Below, one piece after another: positions 57,396 to 64,000 of a DNA stretch of 64,000 nucleotides (its first letter is position 1; each line of letters opens with the position of its first letter). Both the position numbers and the translations under genes were made by a program. Under the pieces are notes generated by a model. That model was given only the letters and a program-made list of their open reading frames with translations. It was not told the DNA's origin and searched no databases. The DNA comes from Ulva prolifera (taxonomy: Eukaryota; Chlorophyta; Ulvophyceae; Ulvales; Ulvaceae). Location: NCBI GenBank assembly GCA_023078555.1, contig CM041198.1, positions 5,594,354 to 5,658,353 on the forward strand, read 5' to 3'.

Positions 57396-57879
57396 GGCAG
57401 CAGCTACCCTGGGCAAGCTCTAGAAGGTGTTGATGGGATCGATTGGGTGATGAATCCCGTTCCAAAGACCTGCCGACTTGTCGATTTGACGTCGGACACA
57501 CCTCCAGACTCGCTTGTGTGAAGGGATTATGCCTGCTGAAGATTGTATACAAGCATCGCGATATATAGATATCTATATATACAGAAGCAACACACACTTG
57601 CCAAACGAGCCCTTTCGCGAGACTACTATGTTTTGCCCGCTCAGATTCGCTTTGCGTTGAAACCAGACCTTGACACCACACTGCAGGCGCTTTGGTTCAC
57701 AGTGACATGTACACTGCGGCAAAAAGGCACAAACACGCGCTTTGCTGATTCTCAACGAGACGCCTTTGCGATATCTATATGGTGACGGCAAAGCGCTGTT
57801 CGATTGGTCCGGCGTGCGTAGCCCCGGTTCACGTACCCGGCCTGTATCTTCTTCGTGTCGCGTATCCCCAAAGGAGATA

Positions 57880-58000
57880 CGGTAAGCTTGTGATCTTCGC
57901 ATTCTCACCTGTGCTGCACGCGGTGCCGCCACCTCGCTCACAGTCACGGTGTGCGCGTACACGCCATCAAGCTTGACCCCTCATGACGATCATCCACGCC
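57880..58000. repeat. Direct repeat pair, left unit
   Basis: Shares CTGCTGCACGCGGT-type sequence, CGCC/CCACC blocks and TCAAGCTTGA...CATGA with 58340-58450. Diverged, no coding evidence. Confidence 0.6.
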
Positions 58001-58089
58001 AAAAGATAGGTGTGAGGCGGGGCCCTGATGTGGAACAAGGGCACAGCCAGCGCGGTAGATGCCACCGCAGAACGGAACCAGCCTTGGCG

Positions 58090-58190
58090 TGTTACAAGGA
58101 CAAACGCAGCAAGGCGGGCAGCACCGCGACAGAAGCAAACAGACGAAGCAAACACACAGATACGCACGCACGCGACCGGACTGAGTTGTG
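58090..58190 (+). repeat. Dispersed CA-rich repeat, short copy
   Basis: GTGTTACAAGGACAAACGC, GGCGGGCAGCACCGCGAC and CACACAGATACGCACGCACG closely match 3292-3400. Confidence 0.75.
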
Positions 58191-58339
58191 AGTGCGGTTG
58201 TAGTGTTCGTGTGTGTGTGTGTGAGTGTATGTTGCAGTTGATTCGGATGAGATTCGGTTTCAGTATTTGTTTTCTTCCGTTCACTCTTTTGTAAGACATG
58301 TATCCTCTGCCGTGTTGGCCTTCCCGGGAGACGATACCG

Positions 58340-58450
58340 GTAAACTGTGGGTCTCTCAGTGAGAGACTCTCACCTCTGCTGCACGCGGTCCCGTCACCCC
58401 ACTGTCACAGGCACGTCAAGCTTGATCATCATGATCGTCCAAGCCTTGGC
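58340..58450. repeat. Direct repeat pair, right unit
   Basis: Second unit of the pair at 57880-58000, about 460 bp downstream; one copy of the dispersed repeat lies between them. Confidence 0.6.
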
Positions 58451-61400
58451 CCTGATTGGCCCTCGATTAGCAAGTCTATCGTAAATGCCTTGGTCCTGAT
58501 CATCGATGCGTGTGGTGTTTACAGAAGAGGGAAAGTTCCCGCTAACGGGAATAGACAAAAGCAGCAAAAGCTTAAGCATCTCTTCCGAATCAGCAGCCAC
58601 ACACTGGTGTTACAAAAGAGCGACAAACCGGTGACCCGGGCTGACGGCCACGCTGCAGCAGCTCACGCAAACGGGTGCACCCGCCTCACTCCGGGAGGAG
58701 TCACTACGATTGCGGAGCCAAACAGGAACACCACATACGCACACAAGCACCGCAAACAACATGTGTACCCACATCAGCACCTTGTTTGGAACCCGCGCGG
58801 TGCTACCTGCCTCTTTGGCTTTAAAGCCAATAATTACTAACTAGTAAACAGTATTTACAAAGAGTGGACGGGAGAAAACAAACACTGATATGATATGAAA
58901 GCCAATAATTAAACAGTTGTCCATGCTTTGCGCAGACGAGTGAACAGGAGGAGACGAACTGTACACAACCGGTAAGTTAACATGTCGTCGCCCCGGGTGA
59001 CAGCTCCGCCTGGCAGAGCGGAGAGGAAAGGGCCTGCCAGTCCGCACGACGCGCTCCTGAGCTAGGCCTCTTCATGCCTGCTGTTTCGCGTGTCAAGGCT
59101 GATGCCCTGAAGGCGGAGCGCGGCCGCGGTCTCCGCGCACGTTTGCCCCACCTCACGCTGGGCCTCCAACGTTCACTCCACCTCCACTTTGTTCATGTAA
59201 CGCAACACAGATCAGCACACATGACTCAAGCCAACCCCGCCCATGCATGTGCGCCCGGGCCCATCCATGCGCGCCAACAGCTGCCGCCGTCCCGCTCAGA
59301 CCCACGGTTGCACGCAGGCCACGCCCCACCTCTCGGCACCAGTGCGCCCAAGCAACAAGTCCATCTGCACAACCAACTCCACACAGACACATCCAACAGC
59401 CCCGGGGAGGCCCCAGCCACCCCCAAGCAAACCCACCCCACCCCAAGGCCCGCGGCTCGCGACACCAGCCACAGGCACCGCACCTGCAAGCCCATGAACC
59501 CGCCCCCCCCAAATCCTAAACCTTCCACACCCCCAGCCGATAGCCTCGCAACAGGCCACACACCCACGCACGGCCACCCCGCCGCCCATGCTGCGGCACG
59601 CAGCGCCAAAGGCCGGGCACTCCAGCGAGTCGCAGAGCAAGCGTCACCATTGGCAATCGGACGGGGCCGACCCGAAGACGCAGTGGCAACATTAACCCCG
59701 CGCCCGGCAGCCAAGGCCGGGCGGCCAGGGTGGCTTGTAAGCGGCGTGAGGTCATCGGAGAGCACCGCTAGTCGCATCAATAACGCCTCGCCCTCACCAT
59801 CATGATGATGACATGATGCCATCACTGACAGCTGGCAGCGGGGCTGCGGCATGCACTTGCCCAGCCACCGCGCGGCAGAATTCATTAATGCCAGGCGCCT
59901 GCCTGTGTGACTTTCGCGTGGGTGGGTGCTAGCACTGGCAGCTGGCGTGTATGGATGTGGTAGGTTTTGAAGCACATGGGCGCCCATGTGTTGGTGTACG
60001 CCGGTACACGTGTGCTCGTCAGTGTTGCGTGCCGGTGCGGCAAGCACCGGCGTGTACACATGTATATACTACGTGGTGCCCCAATTTGGATCATGCGGTG
60101 CTACCTGCCTCTTTGAATTGGCTTGTCCAATTGTATCGCAATGCTCGAACACGTACACGCAGGCTCCCTGTTCCGCGAGGACGCTCAGATGTTTAGAGGT
60201 CATCGCCAAAATCAGCTCAAAAGACCGACTCTGCGCAGAGTGGCATGCCAGCTGTTTCTGGCAATCCCGTGGTAGCGGCCATGTCATCATGGGTTGCACA
60301 CAAGCTCAATCGCGGTGCTGCCCGCCTTGCCGGCTTTATCCTTGTAACACACAAGCTGGGCCCAGGCCTCCACCTCCCCAACTCGTTAGGCGAAGACGGA
60401 TTCCGGATTCAACATTTGCCCACTCTGGAGCTCCGCTGTCAGTGGGCCTTGAGCCACATGCCATACCGTAGTGACTGACACACCTGCCAGGCCTGAGTCA
60501 CAGAGGCACAGGGCGGCCTAGCGCATATATGCTCGTGGTCTGGTTGTGAAGACGATCATGTGTACAAAGCTAGCTGTACATGTACCATGATGTGAGGCTT
60601 TCATGCATGTTTCTCTTCCGATTGTCACACAAAATGTCTGGCATGTCATTTGTCAAGCAGGCATGCGGCCGTGCGCACCCACTCACCCACTCACGTACCG
60701 CTGGTAAAGGTCAGTGGTGTGACAAATATGAGAGGTGCATGATAGCATATGTCATCATGATGGCATGCATGCACGTGCTCACAGACTCCACCGCGGGTTC
60801 ATGAGGCACTACACCAGTAGAGTTTATTACAAATGCCCCACATGAAGCCCAAACAAGACAAACGACATTGAATAGATCACTCGAATTCCCCAGCCATCAC
60901 TGATCAATCGAATGAGGACGCATGTGCCAAACTGCCTGCACGAGGAGCCAGCACTCCATACGACTCGCACAGCACCTTCAGCTGTATTTCTTTATTTCTT
61001 TCCAACCCAATAGCGCACGAAGTCACTTGTTTGACCATACTTTGGCATGTTAGCCGCGCAGTCAACGGTGCACTGCACAAACGAGCTGTCCACCGGCGAC
61101 CCGCCATCACCGACATGGCAGTGGTGCACCACTGTTGCAAATTCAATCAAATGCAGTCACGGATTTGCGGCATCATGATGAGGCCACACCCAGGCACATC
61201 AGTAGATTTCCGATGCCTATCAACTCACCTTAAGCAATTGCTGCCATGCGTGTGCCTCCAATTGTCGCTGGATTCTTGCCTCATGAGGTGATCACCGGCT
61301 CACCTGATCATGACATATGGTCTGCCAGCGGCTCTTCAAGAGCATTCAGCGCAGCAGATCTAAAACTGGGTGAATCCAATTTCTGCCGAGGTGCAGCTGC

Positions 61401-61767
61401 ACAGCAAAACAGCTTGTCATTGGCAGTGCTTGAGCTTGATAGAAGCTGTACAGTTTCTACATGTGTGTGGCTGACGTGTTTGCATGGGCATGGCACATGT
61501 GCACCGGGTGGATGCGACTCCTCATGAAAGAGCAGAGCTCTTGGGGCCCGCCTCCTCTTCGCCAGCCCAGCTCGCCAGACATACGTATGCGTCGCACAAG
61601 GCTGGCGCTGGCGCACAGTTGCTTGGAGTGCTCACTGTGGGTCAATGTGACCTTGCGCATATGCAGGCGTGGCCATGACAGCGAGCGCAGCAGCCATGAA
61701 GCATAAGCGATCGTATGCTGCAGAGCGGAACATCGACGTGGAGAAGCTGCTCTTGAACGTAAATTCA
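58451..61767. other. No gene seen; several repeat fragments
   Basis: Contains dispersed-repeat ends in minus orientation near 58795-58815, 60095-60115 and 60300-60345 (GGTGCTACCTGCCTC or GGTGCTGCCCGCC). A GC- and CA-rich stretch at 59240-59640 is open in several frames because of composition. No supportable gene. Confidence 0.4.
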
Positions 61768-62402
61768 CTAGGGGTTTAGGCTCGGCCGACATGACCAGCT
61801 TGCATATGATTGAACTGTATGAAAACCAGGTGAGGCGTGACAGGTAGCTGCTCCGCCAGGGCAAATGGCATCAAAGAGACATGCACATGCGGCAGCCAGC
61901 GCGGATGATGTTGCAACAATTGGCACGCACCCAAGCAAGCTGACGACGCAGGGTGGGTCCCCCCCGCCGGGTGTCCCCACCCCAAAGATCCCGGGCCCGC
62001 CCCCAATTCCTTCATCGCCCTCGTTGCCCTCGTTGCCCTCGTTGCCCTCGTTGCCCTCGTTGCCCTCGTTGCCCTCATTCCCATTGTTGTTGTTGGGGCG
62101 GCGTCCCCCCTCGTTACCCTCATTTCCCTCATTGCCCTCATTTCCCTCATTCCCCTCGTTTCCCTCATTGCCGTTGTTGCGTCCCTCGTTGCCCTCATTG
62201 CCCTCGTTACCCTCATTGCCTTCGTTCCCCTCATTGCCTTCGTTCCCCTCATTCCCCTCATTACCATTGCTGCGTCCCTCGTTGCCCTCGTTGCCCTCAT
62301 TTCCCTCATTTCCCTCATTGCCCTCGTTTCCTTCATTGCCCTCGTTGCCCTCATTTCCTTCATTGCCCTCGTTCCCCTCGTTCCCCTCGTTCCCCTCATT
62401 TC
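61768..62402 (-). CDS. Exon 2: GNE repeat and Cys tail
   Basis: The 9 bp DNA unit (GGC AAC GAG and synonyms) varies at third positions (GGC/GGG/GGA, AAC/AAT, GAG/GAA) while protein stays GNE, which favours a translated frame over the other open frames. The tail has GDPPCVVSLLGC and ACACLFDAICPGG, possibly disulfide-bonded, or intron if a donor is used earlier. Confidence 0.6.
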
Positions 62403-63512
62403 CTGCATGCAGGCCCCCAGTGACTTCAGATGATCATCTGAAGTCAATCGCCGCGGCGACTCATGAGTCGCCGCGGCGATTGCGCACATGTGTATACAAC
62501 GACACAGCAAGGCTGTAGCACCGCGAGCAACAGCCAGGGGAATAGCACAGCACGCAACAAACCACAACTTGAAGCAGCGCACACCAACACACCCACGCAA
62601 CGTCAGCACCTGCGCCGGCCACAGCCACACAGCCACACACAACCACACACACCCACAGTCACACACACACCCACAGTCACACACACAAGCCTCCCACCCA
62701 ACACCCACGCGCCCACCTCCATCCGCACCGCGCCCACGTGGTACCAGCCAGGCGCAAGAGCCCCGAAAGCCCATGCAGCCAAGGCTATCCATGTGTGTTG
62801 CACACATGTGTATGTGCGGTGATTGCTGTAGGGTGCCCATCTGCGGACAGGAGTACATGGCTGACCGTTCACATGCCACAGATGCATGTAGTGCTAGATC
62901 TGCAGGCATGCCACACTAGTAGGAAGCCAACCGACAGCTGTCACCAATTTTGAAGCTGCTCAAATTCACATTCACAGTTAAAGGCACCGTGGCGGCTCCA
63001 CACCCCCCCTCACACAAACCGCAGCAGAGTGGCAGCTGCCTCTAGGTAGCACCGCAGGCACCAGCAGTCACATGTGCACAAGAATACCCCTGTCCCCTGT
63101 CAAAACAGCGGATGTACGTACCGTGCATGTACTTCATGTATCTTCCACAAGGCTGCAGCAGGCGAGGAATGTGTAACTGATAGCACCGACAGGTTCACGA
63201 GTCATGCAATTACTATTGTATCTTAAGCGCGAGGCCACTGCACTCGTGAACCACCTCTGGCAATACATGCATGCGGCGCGGGGCTGCACCATTCTGGAGA
63301 AGTGCGCGCAGCCTGGCGCCGGCGTTGCCACCCGGGAGGATCCACAGTGCGCCCCCCGCGTGCGCGCCGTTTCCCGGGTCCTGCAGCTCGGCGAATGAGG
63401 CAGCCCGTGTCCCTTGAGCAGTGGTGGGGAGCCGGCGCGCGGATCCACCGACAGCAATTGTAAACACGGCAACCGCAACATATAGAACAGAAATCAACCT
63501 GCCGCCAGTCAT
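61768..63512 (-). CDS. Secreted Gly-Asn-Glu repeat protein, two exons seen
   Basis: Exon 1 (63290-63512) starts at ATG 63512: MTGGRLISVLYVAVAVFTIA is a signal peptide, and ARLRALLQ follows about 60 residues on. Donor AATG|GTGCAG. Exon 2 starts at 62402 after acceptor TGCATGCAG and reads GNEGNEGNEG for over 100 residues with rare breaks (GRSNGNE, GRNNGNE, RRPNNNNGNE), then GIGGGPGIFGVG and a Cys-containing tail to a stop at 61768. The one base left by exon 1 plus GA from exon 2 makes a Gly codon, so the junction reads LLQNGNEGNE in perfect register. Gly at every third place recalls collagen, but Pro is almost absent, so a triple helix is doubtful. An acidic extracellular or wall protein is inferred. 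Confidence 0.65.
62421..62482. repeat. Two overlapping perfect palindromes (26 bp and 38 bp)
   Basis: 62421-62446 is centred on CAGATGATCATCTG, and 62445-62482 on GGCGACTCATGAGTCGCC. They share two bases. They lie in the intron 19 bp upstream of the acceptor of the GNE exon. Confidence 0.97.
62490..62782 (+). repeat. Dispersed CA-rich repeat, long copy, in an intron
   Basis: Matches the reverse complement of 8733-9020 from ACAACGACACAGCAAGG to AGAGCCCCGAAAGC. It has expanded CCCACAGTCACACACAC tandem units in the middle. It lies in the intron of the GNE-repeat gene. Confidence 0.8.
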
Positions 63513-64000
63513 GGTACCTGCAGCGATTGTGAATGTGGACGTGCTGCACAGCGAGCTGCAGTGCACTAGTACTGATTGCAGTGAGGCTGTCTGTAAAGGA
63601 ATTGTGATATAAAGAAATGCAAGAACTGCCATTATAATCATGTTTCATTGACTTCCACCCAATGCTACATGATCTGTGTTTTTATGCATGGGCACCGGTT
63701 ATGGTGCAATATTGCACCATGTAATATTGAATGTCATGGGGCCCCCATGGAAAATTCTTCGCGAATCTGCAATCCAGTTGTCAACACTGATGTCGTGGAG
63801 TGCATAGCGTGGCGGTGTGGTGAGTGGTGTCGCGTGACGCACGCCCCATGCGAGATTCCAACACCCCGAGTTTGGCTGAAAACCGGTGCAGGGGGATCCG
63901 TCGACGTGGGCTGCGTACCTGCTGATTGATGAGAGCCTCCAGCAACGTCAAGTGCTTAAGCTAGCCTGCTGATCTTCAAGCTTCTTCACCAGTGATTGCT
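63513..64000. other. Upstream region of the GNE-repeat gene
   Basis: Probable 5' flank of the minus-strand gene starting at 63512. No core promoter motif stands out, and no other gene is supported. Confidence 0.35.

Noticed and set aside
59226..60059. Minus-strand 277-codon frame
   Set aside because: GC- and CA-rich composition gives open frames on both strands; no motif or splice support.
61865..62518. Plus-strand frame reading Ser-Leu-Pro repeats
   Set aside because: Every frame is open over the 9 bp repeat. Third-position variation and the splice register support GNE on the minus strand.

Overview
The window is nuclear DNA of a eukaryote, most likely a green alga (Chlorophyta). There are no bacterial operons. 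Genes are split by GT-AG introns, many with TGCAG-type acceptors. Two independent secreted-protein leader exons carry the RSLLQ / RALLQ pattern I associate with chlorophyte secretory leaders. The lineage call is an inference. The DNA is repeat-rich: most of the first 45 kb is nested mobile elements and decayed copies, and the clearest host genes lie in the last 15 kb.

Layout. 1-3.07 kb and 35.6-38.5 kb are two diverged copies of one ~3 kb gene-bearing unit; neither looks intact. 3.8-5.7 kb (minus) is a frameshifted reverse transcriptase of a non-LTR retroelement. 6.2-13.5 kb is a 7.3 kb structure with ~1.55 kb diverged inverted arms. 14.2-15.0 kb holds a decayed non-LTR 3' fragment between ~105 bp direct repeats. 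15.6-15.9 kb is a tandem duplication with near-perfect palindromes. 16.15-25.6 kb (plus) is an unrecognised multi-exon gene whose large exon is split by a young Ty1/copia element (19719-24908, 349 bp LTRs, 5 bp duplication CCGAT, reverse-transcriptase core deleted). 26.8-35.0 kb (minus) is a CACTA/EnSpm-like (Tnp2-type) transposase gene plus a Ulp1/C48-type cysteine protease region; a tRNA-related SINE (29852-30184, duplication ACAAC) sits inside its protease exon. 38.6-39.83 kb has two tandem 5'-truncated LINE 3' ends encoding an endonuclease-like domain. 42.6-45.3 kb is a 2.64 kb element with 757 bp terminal direct repeats, 8 bp inverted ends and a CATG duplication.

Host-type genes. 57.4-48.9 kb (minus) encodes a secreted protein: signal peptide, six CGxxGxxCC cysteine modules, a proline-rich linker, then three von Willebrand A domains. 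Each vWA domain is built from a MIDAS exon and a second exon joined in phase 0 at the same place in helix 1; only the third keeps a full metal site. 63.5-61.8 kb (minus) encodes a secreted protein with a long Gly-Asn-Glu triplet repeat; its predicted splice junction keeps the Gly-x-y register. Both proteins plausibly act in the extracellular matrix or cell wall (inference).

A recurring theme is palindromic DNA: two abutting perfect palindromes at 41057-41106, two overlapping ones at 62421-62482, a copy-specific 34 bp one at 1297-1330, and a dispersed GGCCATTCGCCGAATGGCC family. The remaining stretches (5.7-6.2, 13.5-14.2, 39.8-42.6, 45.3-48.9 and most of 57.5-61.7 kb) showed no gene I can support.
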